In this document: positions 16,820-29,085 of the stretch, piece after piece
How the letters are laid out: every line of letters begins with the position of its first letter
How positions within the stretch are numbered: the first letter of the stretch is position 1
Notes under the pieces: generated by a model
Told to the model about the DNA's origin: nothing
Database searches by the model: none
The model's input: only the letters and a program-made list of their open reading frames with translations
Assembly (NCBI GenBank): GCA_951812325.1
Contig: OX638294.1
Coordinates: 1,962,859-2,026,858, forward strand
Origin: an uncultured Thermoanaerobaculia bacterium
Lineage (GTDB): Bacteria > Acidobacteriota > Thermoanaerobaculia > Multivoradales > Multivoraceae
DNA length: 64,000 bases
Direction: 5' to 3'
Translations under genes and position numbers: made by a program

Positions 16820-18598
16820 ATGCCGAACCGGTACCGATACGCGCCTGCCGTCGCCGCGACGGTCCTTGCTCAGATGCCGAGCCTCGCCGCCGCCTGGGCC
16901 CAGCCCGGCAACGCCTTCGTCCCGGTCACCGACAAGATGCTCGAGAACCCCGCGCCCGAGGACTGGCTCATGTGGCGGCGCACCGCGAACGGTTGGGGCT
17001 ACAGCCCGCTCGACCAGATCACGCCGGAGAACGTCGGCGACCTCCGGATGGTCTGGACGCGGTCCCTCAACGACGGCAGCCAGACCGGGACGCCGCTCGC
17101 GTACCGGGGCGTGATGTACATGCCGAACCCGAACGACGTGATCCAGGCGCTCGACGCTGCGACCGGCGACCTGATCTGGGAACACCGCCGGAAGATCCCC
17201 GACGACGCCTCGGAGTACGTCGGCGGCTTTCTGTCCGCGAACAACCGGAACATCGGGATCTACATGAACCTGATCATCGACACCAGCGTCGACGACCACC
17301 TCTTCGCCCTCGACGCGGAAACGGGGAAGATGGTCTGGGAGACGATGGTCCTGGACTACCGCACCCATCCCGCCGTCCAGGGCGCCGGCCCGATCATCGG
17401 CAACGGCAAGGCGTTCTCCGGCCGAAGCTGCTCGCCGCGCGGCGGGCCGAACGCCTGCGTGATCACCGCCCACGACGCGCTGACCGGCGAGGAGGTCTGG
17501 CGGCGGCGCACGATTCCGGCGCCCGGCGAACCGGGCAACGAGACCTGGGGCGACGTGCCGTTCGAGAAGCGAGCCCACGTCGGCTCCTGGATGCCGCCGA
17601 GCTACGACCCGGAGCTCGACCTCGTCTTCGCCGGCACCTCTGTCACCGCCCCGGCGCCGAAGTTCATGCTCGGCGGTACGGACAAGACGCACCTTTACCA
17701 CAACTCGACGCTGGCCCTCGACGGCGACACCGGCGAAATCGTCTGGCACTACCAGCACATGAACGACCACTGGGATCTGGACCATCCATTCGAGCGGGTG
17801 ATCGTCGACACCGCGGTGGCGCCGGACCCCGACGAGGTGCCCTGGATCAACCCGAACATCGAGCCGGGCGAGGTCCGCAAGGTGGTCACCGGCATCCCCG
17901 GCAAGACCGCGCTCGTCTACTCGATCGACCGCGAGACGGGAGAGTTCCTCTGGGCGCGGCCGACCGTCTACCAGAACGTGATCCAGAGCATCGACGGCGA
18001 AACCGGCAAGGCGACCGAGAACCCCGAGGTCATCTTCAACGCCCTGGAAGAAGAGCGGCTGATCTGCCCCAACATGCACGGCGGCAAGGACTGGGAGGCC
18101 GGCGCCTACAGCCCGGAAACGAACACGCTCTACTACCCGTTGCGGAACATGTGCATGCCGACCCTGACGACGACGGACCCGAGCGCCTCCCACACGATCT
18201 ATGCGCTCAGCGTCCGCCACGAACTGGCGCCCGGCACGGAGAACCTCGGCGCCGTCTACGCGATCTCGGCCGAGACCGGCAGGACGGTCTGGCTCCACGA
18301 GCAGCGCGCCTCGACGACCTCGCTCGTCGCAACCGGCGGCGGACTGCTGTTCGGCGGTGATGTGAACGGCCGTTTCAAGGCGTACAGCCAGGAGACGGGC
18401 GAGGTGCTGTGGGAGGTCAACCTCGGCGCGCCGGTCACCGGTTACCCCATCACCTACGCCGTCGACGGCACGCAGTACGTGGCCGTCAGCACCGGCATCT
18501 CGGCGACCACGTCGAGCTTCCTGCGGCTTACGCCGGAGTTGAAGCCGGGCTTCGCGAACAACCTGTTCGTCTTCGCGCTGGAGTACGCCGGGCCGTAG
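16820..18598 (+). CDS. PQQ-dependent alcohol-dehydrogenase-like quinoprotein
   Basis: A periplasmic quinoprotein of 592 residues starting MPNRYRYAPAVAATVL, with a signal peptide ending near AWA (residue 26). It shows tryptophan-docking propeller repeats such as ALDAATGDLIWEH, ALDAETGKMVWE and ALDGDTGEIVWHYQ. After WHYQ comes HMNDHWDLDHPF near residue 308, the metal/PQQ-site region of this family. The segment SCSPRGGPNACVITAHDA (about 200-217) replaces the usual vicinal-Cys region with two spaced Cys. There is no fused cytochrome c domain; a separate lipoprotein cytochrome c lies at 21613..22095. It presumably oxidises an alcohol or aldehyde and passes electrons to a cytochrome. The substrate cannot be told. 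Confidence 0.85.
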   Translation: MPNRYRYAPAVAATVLAQMPSLAAAWAQPGNAFVPVTDKMLENPAPEDWLMWRRTANGWGYSPLDQITPENVGDLRMVWTRSLNDGSQTGTPLAYRGVMYMPNPNDVIQALDAATGDLIWEHRRKIPDDASEYVGGFLSANNRNIGIYMNLIIDTSVDDHLFALDAETGKMVWETMVLDYRTHPAVQGAGPIIGNGKAFSGRSCSPRGGPNACVITAHDALTGEEVWRRRTIPAPGEPGNETWGDVPFEKRAHVGSWMPPSYDPELDLVFAGTSVTAPAPKFMLGGTDKTHLYHNSTLALDGDTGEIVWHYQHMNDHWDLDHPFERVIVDTAVAPDPDEVPWINPNIEPGEVRKVVTGIPGKTALVYSIDRETGEFLWARPTVYQNVIQSIDGETGKATENPEVIFNALEEERLICPNMHGGKDWEAGAYSPETNTLYYPLRNMCMPTLTTTDPSASHTIYALSVRHELAPGTENLGAVYAISAETGRTVWLHEQRASTTSLVATGGGLLFGGDVNGRFKAYSQETGEVLWEVNLGAPVTGYPITYAVDGTQYVAVSTGISATTSSFLRLTPELKPGFANNLFVFALEYAGP

Positions 18599-18664
18599 GC
18601 GGCCTCAGGGCGGTCGCTGCTTCGCGGCGCGTTTCCGTTCGGAAAGCCGGCCAGATCCCGGCTG

Positions 18665-18930
18665 GCGCGACCCGCGTCCACCCGCGAACCCGTCCGCGGG
18701 CGCACGGATGGCAGGCCGGCGCACCTGTACCTTTGCTGGGTGGATTCTGGTCCCTGTCCGAGGTCGTCCGAGAGGCGAGCAGTCGTCGAGGCTGCGGTAG
18801 CTGTGGGAAACCGGTCTGCCGGTTTTCCAAGGTCCGGCGGGAAACGGCCTTTGCCGTTTTCCGCGGGACCGGCAGCTTCCGCAGCCAGGGCAGCCGGCGT
18901 CGTGCCGGCGGGCGCAGGCCGGAGTCCCGG
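18665..18930. repeat. intergenic palindromic repeat element, copy at 18.7 kb
   Basis: The space between two convergent genes is filled by a repeat. From about 18697 (GGGCGCACGGATGGCAGGCC) to 18865 it matches 23645-23815 at roughly nine bases in ten, and a further block near 18894 (GCAGCCGGCGTCGTGCC) matches 24018. It contains two similar hairpins: arms GGAAACCGG/CCGGTTTTCC at 18806-18828 and GGAAACGGC/GCCGTTTTCC at 18840-18862, each with a 4-base loop. These may end transcription of the convergent genes. Its left palindrome is degenerate compared with the copy at 23629-23656. Confidence 0.75.
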
Positions 18931-18936
18931 TGGTTG

Positions 18937-21381
18937 CTAACGGAACGAGAAAGAGGCGGCCAGGAGCGCTTGACGCGGCGCTCCCGGGTCCGCCGATTCG
19001 GCCCGCGAGGTGTCTCCGTTCCAGTAGTACTCCTCGTCGAGCAGGTTGTGGACGGACAGTGTGAGGCGGGTGCCGTCCGAGGCCCACCAGGACAGCGCGG
19101 CGTCGAGCAACGTGTACGGGTCGAGCTGGAACGTGTTGCCCTGATCGACCATCACGTCGCCGACGTGCTTGACGTCGACGCGGACCTTCCAGGCGTCGGC
19201 GGGCGCGAACTCGATGCCGCCGCCCAGGATCCGGTCAGGCGCGATTGGCAGGCGGTTGCCGGACAGGTCGGTGACGCCGCCCGCGCTCTCGACTCTGAAG
19301 TCGCCGAAGCGGTTCTCGTACAGAGCCGCGTTGGCATACAGCGCCAGCCGCGACCCCGGCGTATAGCGCACTCCCAGCTCGAAACCCGTGAACTCGTGCT
19401 CGCCCGCGTTGGTCGGGACGAAGAACGGTCCCTGCCGGACGCTGTGGACAATGCCGTCGCGCTTCATGTTGAACCAGGCGCCCTCGAGCGAGAGCCGCCC
19501 GTCGAGCACGCTGCTCTTGATCCCTGCCTCGAAGTTGTCGATGTCCTCCGGATTGAGTTCGACCTCGTCGTCGCCGGGACGCAGGCCGCTCGGACGGCGC
19601 GGCGGCAGAAACGCCTCGGAGTACTGCGCGTAGAGGTTCACGCTGGCCCCGGCGCCGTCGGGCAGCAGCTTCACGATCGCGCCGAGTTTCGGACTGAAGG
19701 CGTCGAAGCTGTCCTCCACCACCGGGTCGCCGTCCCGGAACGTGAGCGTGTTTTCGAGATCCAGCCGGTCGTAGCGGCCGCCGGCCGTCAACATCAGCCG
19801 ATCCGTCGGCTCGACGCCCCACTGGCCGAAGAAGCCGGTCACGCCGAGGTTGTAGTCGTTGCCGCCGAAGCGGAAGAACTCCCACTCCGACCTCGGCGGG
19901 TGGGCGGGATTCAGGTAGTTGAGCGGCCAGCCGAACGTGTCGGCGTCCGTGTACATCAAGTTGCCGGCGCCGAATCCGGTGGTCCGCTCGTACGAGCCGC
20001 CGACCATCAGGGACATGTCTACCTCACCGGCCGCGAAGTCGCTCTCGATCCGCGATTCCCCGTAGAAGATGTCCTCGTCGGTCTGCAGCTCGAACGGATA
20101 CTGGGTCAGCGTGTTGGCGGCCAGATCGAACGGCGCGCCGGTGATGTCGCCCGAGTCGATGAACTTGTACTGGATCTCGCGGAAGCCCAGCACGTTGACC
20201 CATCCGACCCGGTCCGTGAACTGCCGCGTGTAGTTCGCCGTGAAGCGATCTTCCTTCTGTCGGTAGTTCGTGCCGGGGACGTTCAGGTCGGACAAACGGT
20301 CGAAGCGCGGGTCGATGTCGCTGAGGAACCGGCCGCCGATGATCGGCACGTTCGTCGGCAGGCTCTGCGCCGACCTCACCCGGTTGACGCTCACCTTGCC
20401 GAACGACTTCGCGTCGGCGACGAAGGTCAGCTTGCCGAAGATCGACGTCTGGTCGACTTCGAAGTCCGATGTCCCGCTGTAGAAGCCCGTGTTCCGCTCG
20501 CTCGACGCCGACACGAAGTAGCCGCCCCAGTCGCCGACCGGACCCGACGCCCGGGCCGCTCCCTTGAGGTAGTCGAAGTCGCCGCCGGTCAGATCAAGTC
20601 CGTAGCGGGTCTCGGCCGTCGGCTCGCCCGTGCGGACGTTGACCGCGCCGCCGATGGCGGTCCGCCCGTAGAGCGCCGAGTTCGGCCCGCGCACCACTTC
20701 GATGCGGTCGGCGTCGTGGATGGGCAGGTTGATCACCCGCGAGCTGTTCCGCGAGTCCGTCTGCGGCACGCCGTCGACGAGGAGCAGCGTACTCGTGAAC
20801 TCGTTGCCGCCGCGCGGCAGCCCGCGCAGCATGACGGACTCGAACGAGCCGGCCTGCGTGCTCACGATCACTCCCGGCAGGTGGGAGATCGCCTGCGTCA
20901 GGCGCTGATCGCCACGCTCGTCGATCGCCGACCGCTCGACGATGTCTGCCTGCGCCGCGATCTCGCCGACGCTCAGTGGCGCCTTGCTCGCCGTGACCTG
21001 GACGCGTTCCAGAAAGTTCGGCGTGGCCGCCAGCTCGACGGTCACGGTCGCTGCGGCGCCCGCGGCCACCTGGACGTCCGGGACCTGCAACTCGAGGTAG
21101 CCGGGCGCCCGCACGGTCAGCGTCGCGACGCCCGACGGGACGCCGGCGATCTCGAAGCGGCCGACCGCGTTGGTTGTCGCGGAGGCCGTCGCACCCTCGA
21201 CCTGGACGAGCGCTTCGGCAACGGCGCGCCCGTCTTCGCTGGCAACCACCGTTCCGGCAATCGTGCCCGCCTCCTGGGCGCCAGCCTGGACGCGCGGTCC
21301 GAAACCCAGGACGAAGAACAGTCCGGCGAACAGAAGCCGCGTGCCGGCAGTCCCGGAAGCGCACGAAGTTCCACCACTCAT
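18937..21381 (-). CDS. TonB-dependent outer-membrane receptor
   Basis: An 814-residue receptor from the ATG at 21381, which has a strong AGGAGGAG ribosome site; the frame is open further upstream but without signal. The signal peptide is RLLFAGLFFVLGFGPRVQAGA. A carboxypeptidase-regulatory-like domain (GTIAGTVVASEDGRAV and on) occupies about residues 35-120. The plug follows, with ILVDGVPQTDS and DRIEVVRGPNSALYGRTAIG. The 22-strand barrel ends in a C-terminal FSFR with the aromatic pattern of BAM substrates. It is convergent with the PQQ dehydrogenase gene and lies downstream of a cytochrome c gene on the same strand. The ligand is unknown; siderophore, glycan and vitamin B12 are equally possible. 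Confidence 0.9.
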   Translation of the reverse strand: MSGGTSCASGTAGTRLLFAGLFFVLGFGPRVQAGAQEAGTIAGTVVASEDGRAVAEALVQVEGATASATTNAVGRFEIAGVPSGVATLTVRAPGYLELQVPDVQVAAGAAATVTVELAATPNFLERVQVTASKAPLSVGEIAAQADIVERSAIDERGDQRLTQAISHLPGVIVSTQAGSFESVMLRGLPRGGNEFTSTLLLVDGVPQTDSRNSSRVINLPIHDADRIEVVRGPNSALYGRTAIGGAVNVRTGEPTAETRYGLDLTGGDFDYLKGAARASGPVGDWGGYFVSASSERNTGFYSGTSDFEVDQTSIFGKLTFVADAKSFGKVSVNRVRSAQSLPTNVPIIGGRFLSDIDPRFDRLSDLNVPGTNYRQKEDRFTANYTRQFTDRVGWVNVLGFREIQYKFIDSGDITGAPFDLAANTLTQYPFELQTDEDIFYGESRIESDFAAGEVDMSLMVGGSYERTTGFGAGNLMYTDADTFGWPLNYLNPAHPPRSEWEFFRFGGNDYNLGVTGFFGQWGVEPTDRLMLTAGGRYDRLDLENTLTFRDGDPVVEDSFDAFSPKLGAIVKLLPDGAGASVNLYAQYSEAFLPPRRPSGLRPGDDEVELNPEDIDNFEAGIKSSVLDGRLSLEGAWFNMKRDGIVHSVRQGPFFVPTNAGEHEFTGFELGVRYTPGSRLALYANAALYENRFGDFRVESAGGVTDLSGNRLPIAPDRILGGGIEFAPADAWKVRVDVKHVGDVMVDQGNTFQLDPYTLLDAALSWWASDGTRLTLSVHNLLDEEYYWNGDTSRAESADPGAPRQALLAASFSFR

Positions 21382-21612
21382 TCCGCTCTCCTCCTCATCC
21401 AGCATCTCCCTCGACGGGCTCGTGGGAATCGCCGGGGCGCGACGGCCGGACTCGGCACTCCGCGCGTCCGGACCTGTGATGGCGCGACCCGCACCACCCG
21501 CGAACCAGTTCCAGGGGCTTGCTGAAGAAGTCGCGCTGCATTCGACCGGCGATGCATCACGTCCAACATGGCGCCCCGTCACCCGGCGCTCGGATGGAAC
21601 AGGGCGGTTACC

Positions 21613-22095
21613 CTACGGAGGCATCCGCTCGACCGCAACTCCCTCCAACAACCTGGAATCCGCGGCCAGCTCCCGGTCGCCGGTCGGGTACCCGTTCGCG
21701 CTCAACAGGAAGGCGACGATGTCGATGTACGGCTGGTCGCCGAGCGTCGCGGGTTCTTCCGGCGGCATGGTCGACTGGACACTGTCGTAGATGTCGGCCA
21801 CCTTCAGCCCGCGCCAGCGGAATCGGAACGCGACCCCGGTCAGGCCCGGCGCCATCTCGCCGCCGCCCAACTCCTCGCCGTGGCACTCGGCGCAGTGCGC
21901 GTCGTAGGCGGCCCGGCCGCGCGCGGCTTGCGCCTCGGTGAAGATGCCGTCGAGAACGGAGGTTGGCGGAGCGGACGGCGGCGCCGGCTCGGTGGACGGC
22001 AGCTCATCGTCCGCCGCTACCGGCGGCCCCGTGACCGCGACCGTCGAGCAGGCCGAGCCAGTTACGAGGACCAGGATGGCGACAGCCAACCGCAT
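21613..22095 (-). CDS. lipoprotein cytochrome c
   Basis: About 160 residues from the ATG at 22095. MRLAVAILVLVTGSAC is a lipoprotein-type signal ending in Cys16, then a Ser/Pro/Ala-rich linker. One haem site CAECH follows, with the likely distal ligand Met in STMPPEEPA, typical of class I cytochromes c with the GYP-like tail SANGYPTG. The frame is open upstream into the PIN toxin gene, but the signal peptide fixes this start. The gene sits 230 bp upstream of the TonB receptor on the same strand. It is a good candidate electron acceptor for the PQQ dehydrogenase across the convergent block; this link is inferred from proximity. Confidence 0.82.
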   Translation of the reverse strand: MRLAVAILVLVTGSACSTVAVTGPPVAADDELPSTEPAPPSAPPTSVLDGIFTEAQAARGRAAYDAHCAECHGEELGGGEMAPGLTGVAFRFRWRGLKVADIYDSVQSTMPPEEPATLGDQPYIDIVAFLLSANGYPTGDRELAADSRLLEGVAVERMPP

Positions 22096-22127
22096 GCACC
22101 AGGTCGCGCCGATCAACCGCCTGCGAC

Positions 22128-22541
22128 TCACGCCTGGCCCTCCCCGGTCCGGAGCATCTCCCAGAAGCCCCTGGGCGTCTCGACGCGCAACGCCGCGGGC
22201 GCTCCAAGGCCGAGCAGGTCCTTGTCCCCGGTCACCAGGACGTCCGCTTCGCCGGCGAGGGCGGCGGCCACAATCCACCGATCGTCCGGATCGGAAGGCG
22301 GCCACTGTTCCGGCTTGTCCGGCGCCACGACTTCCGAGTGCTCTTGAACGAAGGCGACGACTTCGGCGACCTGGGCTGCCGGCATGACGAGCTTCTCCGC
22401 GAGAGTCCGTTCGAGTTCCTGCAGGACTGTCCTGCCGACGAGAAGCTGATGCTCGGCAAGCACGACCTGGAAGATGTCGAAGCAGAACCCCCGGGCGCCG
22501 AAGGCAGCCACCAGGACGTTCGTGTCGAGGAGCACCTTCAC
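22128..22541 (-). CDS. PIN-domain toxin (VapC-like)
   Basis: A 137-residue PIN ribonuclease from a GTG at 22541 that overlaps the antitoxin stop (GTGA). The first acidic site is KVLLDTNVLVAAF, the middle Glu is in VLQELERTLAEKL, and the C-terminal acids are in DPDDRWIVAAALAGEADVLV and TGDKDLLGL. This is the COG1569/PIN_3 type, predicted to cleave RNA. The RHH antitoxin is immediately upstream. The stop is 32 bp before the cytochrome c start, so readthrough into that gene is possible. Confidence 0.88.
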   Translation of the reverse strand: MKVLLDTNVLVAAFGARGFCFDIFQVVLAEHQLLVGRTVLQELERTLAEKLVMPAAQVAEVVAFVQEHSEVVAPDKPEQWPPSDPDDRWIVAAALAGEADVLVTGDKDLLGLGAPAALRVETPRGFWEMLRTGEGQA

Positions 22542-22753
22542 GAAACTTCTTCGAACACGTCCTCGTCGGTCAACCAACCGCGGGCTTCGGCGAACGGCGC
22601 TACGCGGCGACGCAGCTCTTCGAGACGTGCAACCGCGAGTTGGCGGCGTACGGCCTCACGCACGAACGCGCTCTTGCCAATGCCGGTGCGCGCCGAAAGA
22701 TCGCGGAGCTGAGCGTCAAGCCGAGCGTCGATACGGATCGTCAGAGTAGCCAT
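22538..22753 (-). CDS. ribbon-helix-helix antitoxin (CopG-like)
   Basis: A 71-residue protein starting MATLTIRIDARLDAQLRDLS, the strand-helix of a ribbon-helix-helix DNA-binding domain, followed by TGIGKSAFVREAVRRQLA. The C-terminal tail (RGWLTDEDVFEEVS) is acidic and is expected to wrap the PIN toxin. The stop overlaps the toxin GTG by four bases. The pair is probably autoregulated through this domain. Bases 22754-22970 upstream hold nothing recognisable beyond the promoter. Confidence 0.88.
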   Translation of the reverse strand: MATLTIRIDARLDAQLRDLSARTGIGKSAFVREAVRRQLAVARLEELRRRVAPFAEARGWLTDEDVFEEVS

Positions 22754-22970
22754 GTCTTACAATGTACTACGACTTGACCTTGCCGGTCCACGGGCCGCCA
22801 AGCGTGCGGCCTGCTCACTTCAGACCCTCGCGCAGAGGGGCGCGCCGTTCCACCAAGCGCCAACTCGTAACGGCAGCGTCGGACAACGACCGCGCGGCGG
22901 TGGTCCAGGAAGTGGCGCACCACGTCGTGCAGCATCAGCCGCGGTCAACACGTTGCACGCAGCCCATCCA

Positions 22971-23507
22971 TCAAAACGACGAACCGGGTTCCCGAAGGAA
23001 CGCGACCTCCTCCGGCGTCGACGGCCGACCCAGGATGCGGTTGCGGTGCGGATAGCGCCCGAAGCGATCGACGATCGCCTTGTGCCGCCGCTCGTAGTCC
23101 AGGAACTCCGGGTCGCCGAGGCTCTCGAACAACGCGACCGCGACCTCGTGGATTCGCTGCGACTCGCTGTGCTGGTAGGGCATGTAGACGAATTTCCGCC
23201 TGACTGACGGCACGGCTTGATCGGCGCCGATCCGTACTGCCTCCTGCGCCAGCGCCAGGGCCGTTCCGTCAGCCGCGAAGGCGCGCGCGTCGTTGCGGTA
23301 GAGGTTGCGCGAGAACTGGTCGAGCACGATGATCTCCGCGAGGCGGCCTGCCGGCGTGTCGCGCCAAGCGTGGAGCTCTCCCAGGACCGCACGGTCGTGC
23401 AGCGCGCCGAACCGTGAGCGAATCGCGGCGTCGAACTCGGGATCCCGCGTCCACCATTGCGCCGGGCCGTTCTGTTCGAACCAGAAAGTCAGGACTTCTT
23501 CGATCAT
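22971..23507 (-). CDS. DUF924 family protein
   Basis: A 178-residue protein with the DUF924 (COG3803) landmarks: EVLTFWFEQNGPAQWWTRDP at the N-terminus, IIVLDQFSRNLYRNDARAFA in the middle and VYMPYQHSESQRIHEVAVAL. The family is a TPR-like all-helical fold found in bacteria and plants. Its function is unsettled, so none is assigned. The gene stands alone between the toxin-antitoxin pair and a repeat element. Confidence 0.88.
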   Translation of the reverse strand: MIEEVLTFWFEQNGPAQWWTRDPEFDAAIRSRFGALHDRAVLGELHAWRDTPAGRLAEIIVLDQFSRNLYRNDARAFAADGTALALAQEAVRIGADQAVPSVRRKFVYMPYQHSESQRIHEVAVALFESLGDPEFLDYERRHKAIVDRFGRYPHRNRILGRPSTPEEVAFLREPGSSF

Positions 23508-23593
23508 GCTCCCCTCACCTCACCGGACGCGGGCCGCACGGGAAGCTACCAAGAGGAGGCCTCGGCCGGCTCGTCTTCCGGCGCCAGCCAGAA

Positions 23594-24045
23594 CCCGGGT
23601 GGCGCACTCCGCGCCACACGTGAACCAGTCCGTGCGCCCGTCATCGGGCGCACGGATGGCAGGCCGGCGCACCTGTACCTTCGCCGGGTGGACTCTGGCC
23701 CCTGTCCGACGCCGTCCGAGAGGCGAGCAGTCGTCGAGGCTGCGGTAGCTGCGGGAACCGGTCTGCCGGTTTCCAAGGTCCGGCGGGAAACGGCCTTTGC
23801 CGTTCTCGGCGGCAGCGACGTGGGTCACACCCTCATCCTCGGCGCCACCGGCGACGGCAAGTTCTTCGCCCTCATTGCGCGCCTACGTCGTCTGGGCTCA
23901 CGACCCCAAGCTCACATCCACCGCGGGACCGGCAGCTTCCGCTAAGACTGAGTCCGCCGCCGCCCGAAGGAGTTGACCGGTGCACCCCCGCTGGCTCGAC
24001 GACGACGAGCCAAAGCAGCCGGCGTCGTGCCGACGGGCGCAGTGT
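23594..24045. repeat. intergenic palindromic repeat element, copy at 23.6 kb, with an inserted relic
   Basis: This 559-bp gap (23508-24066) has no intact gene. It holds a fuller copy of the 18.7-kb element. The hairpin arms GGTGGCGC/GCGCCAC are at about 23599-23617. A perfect palindrome is at 23629-23656, arms TCCGTGCGCCCG and CGGGCGCACGGA with loop TCAT. The GGGAACCGG/CCGGTTTCC hairpin follows. About 110 bases (roughly 23815-23922) interrupt the match to the 18.7-kb copy. In the + strand they read VGHTLILGATGDGKFFALI, like the Walker A region of VirB4/TrbE conjugation ATPases. The shared tail (CGCGGGACCGGCAGCTTCCG) resumes after it. Confidence 0.7.
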
Positions 24046-24066
24046 GGTCTATCCTCTAGCGTCCCC

Positions 24067-27318
<3,252 letters not shown>

Positions 27319-27337
27319 CTGCTGCGAGGTGCCGAAG

Positions 27338-28804
27338 ATGGACCCACTCAAGGAAACCGTACGAGCCGAAACGAGACGTCAGTTCTTCGGCGCCGCCGCT
27401 CGCGGCATCGGCGGCCTGGCGCTGGCCAGCCTGTTCGCCGAGGACGCCTTCGCCCTCCCCGTGGCTCGCGACCGCTTCGGCGGCCTGCCCGATCTGCCGC
27501 ACTTCGCGCCGAAGGCGAAGCAGTGCATCTACCTCCACATGATGGGCGCGCCGCCGCAGATGGACCTGCTCGACTACAAGCCGAAGATGAAGGAGTACTT
27601 CGACCAGGACCTGCCCGACTCGATCCGCCAGGGACAGCGCCTGACGACGATGACCTCCGGGCAGTCGCGCTTCCCGATCGCACCGTCCGTCTTCGAGTTC
27701 TCGCGGCACGGCGAGAACGGCGCCTGGTTCTCCGAACTCCTGCCCCACACCGCGAGCATGGCGGACGACATCGCGATCATCCGCTCGATGCACACCGACG
27801 CGATCAACCACGAGCCGGGCATCACCTTCATCCAGACCGGCCAGCAGATCCCGGGCCGGCCGTGCATCGGCTCCTGGTTCGCCTACGGCCTCGGCAGCAT
27901 GAACGAGAACCTGCCGACCTTCGTCGTGATGAACGCGGAGCGCAGCCATCCCGCGGCCGGCCTCCAGGCGATCTCGGCCAAGCTCTGGAGCGCCGGGTTC
28001 CTGTCACCGGAGTACGCCGGCGTCGGCCTCCAGACCGGCGACGAACCTGTGCTCTACCTCAAGGACCCGCAGGGCGTGTCGCCCGCCGTCCGCCGACGCG
28101 TGCTCGACGGGATGAGCGAGCTGAACCAACTGCGCCATGCGCAGGTCGGCGATCCGGAGACCCTGGCCCGGATCGAGCAGTACGAGATGGCCTTCCGCAT
28201 GCAGTCGTCGGTACCCGAGATGGCCGATCTGGCGAGCGAGCCCGAGAGCACCTGGGAACGCTGGGGCGAGGAAGCGCGGCAGCCCGGCAAGTTCCAGAAC
28301 GCGGCGCTGATGGCCAGAAGGCTGGTCGAGCGCGGCGTGCGGTTCGTGCAGATCTACCACCGGGGATGGGACGTCCACTCCGCCCTGCCGACCGTGCTGC
28401 CGGCGCAGGCGCGCGACGTCGACCGGGCGGCCTGGGCGCTGATTCAGGACCTGAAGGAGCGCGGCCTGTTCGACGAGACCCTGGTCATCTGGGGCGGCGA
28501 GTTCGGTCGCACGATCTACTCCCAGGGGCGGCTCACCGCCGAAACCTACGGCCGCGATCACCATCCGCGCTGCTACAGCATCTGGATGGCCGGCGGCGGG
28601 GTGAAGGGCGGCGTCGTCCACGGCGAGACGGACGACTTCTCGTACAACATCGTGAAGGACCCGGTCCACGTCCACGACTTCCAGGCGACGGTGCTCCACC
28701 TGTTCGGCATCGACCACGAGCGGTTCACCCACCGGCACCAGGGCCTGGACGCCCGGCTGACCGGCGTCGAGAAGGCCCGGGTGGTCAAGGAAGTCCTCGC
28801 CTGA
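27338..28804 (+). CDS. DUF1501 (sulfatase-like fold) Tat-exported protein
   Basis: A 488-residue protein from the ATG at 27338, with GAGG eight bases upstream; a GTG at 27329 would add three residues. The twin-arginine signal ETRRQFFGAAARGIGGLAL predicts export in folded form. DUF1501 features include YLHMMGAPPQMDLLDYKP, MHTDAINHEPGITFIQTG, WDVHSALPTVLP and VIWGGEFGRTIYSQG, which form an alkaline-phosphatase-superfamily-like core. It directly follows the DUF1553 gene and is almost certainly co-transcribed with it. The substrate is unknown. Confidence 0.9.
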   Translation: MDPLKETVRAETRRQFFGAAARGIGGLALASLFAEDAFALPVARDRFGGLPDLPHFAPKAKQCIYLHMMGAPPQMDLLDYKPKMKEYFDQDLPDSIRQGQRLTTMTSGQSRFPIAPSVFEFSRHGENGAWFSELLPHTASMADDIAIIRSMHTDAINHEPGITFIQTGQQIPGRPCIGSWFAYGLGSMNENLPTFVVMNAERSHPAAGLQAISAKLWSAGFLSPEYAGVGLQTGDEPVLYLKDPQGVSPAVRRRVLDGMSELNQLRHAQVGDPETLARIEQYEMAFRMQSSVPEMADLASEPESTWERWGEEARQPGKFQNAALMARRLVERGVRFVQIYHRGWDVHSALPTVLPAQARDVDRAAWALIQDLKERGLFDETLVIWGGEFGRTIYSQGRLTAETYGRDHHPRCYSIWMAGGGVKGGVVHGETDDFSYNIVKDPVHVHDFQATVLHLFGIDHERFTHRHQGLDARLTGVEKARVVKEVLA

Positions 28805-28867
28805 AGGCGCGGAGAGGGTCAGAAGCCGGCGCTTCGCGCCGGACGTGGAAAAAGAGGAGTCAACCCC

Positions 28868-29044
28868 ATGATTCGGGCTGAAGAACGCGACGACATCACG
28901 CCCCTGTGCCCGCACTGCGAGCAACCGGTCGGCATCCAGTTCCGGGCCATCTCCGGATTCTTGGGCAAGCGCTACGTCTACTTCTGCGCGCTGTGCAAGA
29001 AGGTCCTCGGCGTCTCGCACCGCAAGGGCTTCTTCATGGGGTAG
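28868..29044 (+). CDS. small zinc-ribbon protein (58 aa)
   Basis: A short gene with AGAGGAG nine bases before its ATG. The protein starts MIRAEERDDITPLCPHC, with a second pair in YFCALCKK. The two CxxC pairs, about 30 residues apart, make a zinc ribbon. No further domain is present, and I do not recognise the family. It follows the DUF1501 gene by 63 bp on the same strand and could be the third gene of that operon. The good ribosome site and tight Cys spacing argue that it is real despite its size. Confidence 0.7.
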   Translation: MIRAEERDDITPLCPHCEQPVGIQFRAISGFLGKRYVYFCALCKKVLGVSHRKGFFMG

Positions 29045-29085
29045 CGTCGCCGGATAGTCGCCGCTTCGCGGCGCGACTTCCTCAG

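Noticed and set aside
18409..21525. A 1038-codon + strand reading frame
   Set aside because: It lies over the TonB receptor on the other strand, which has a signal peptide, plug and barrel. The + strand product has no recognisable domain.
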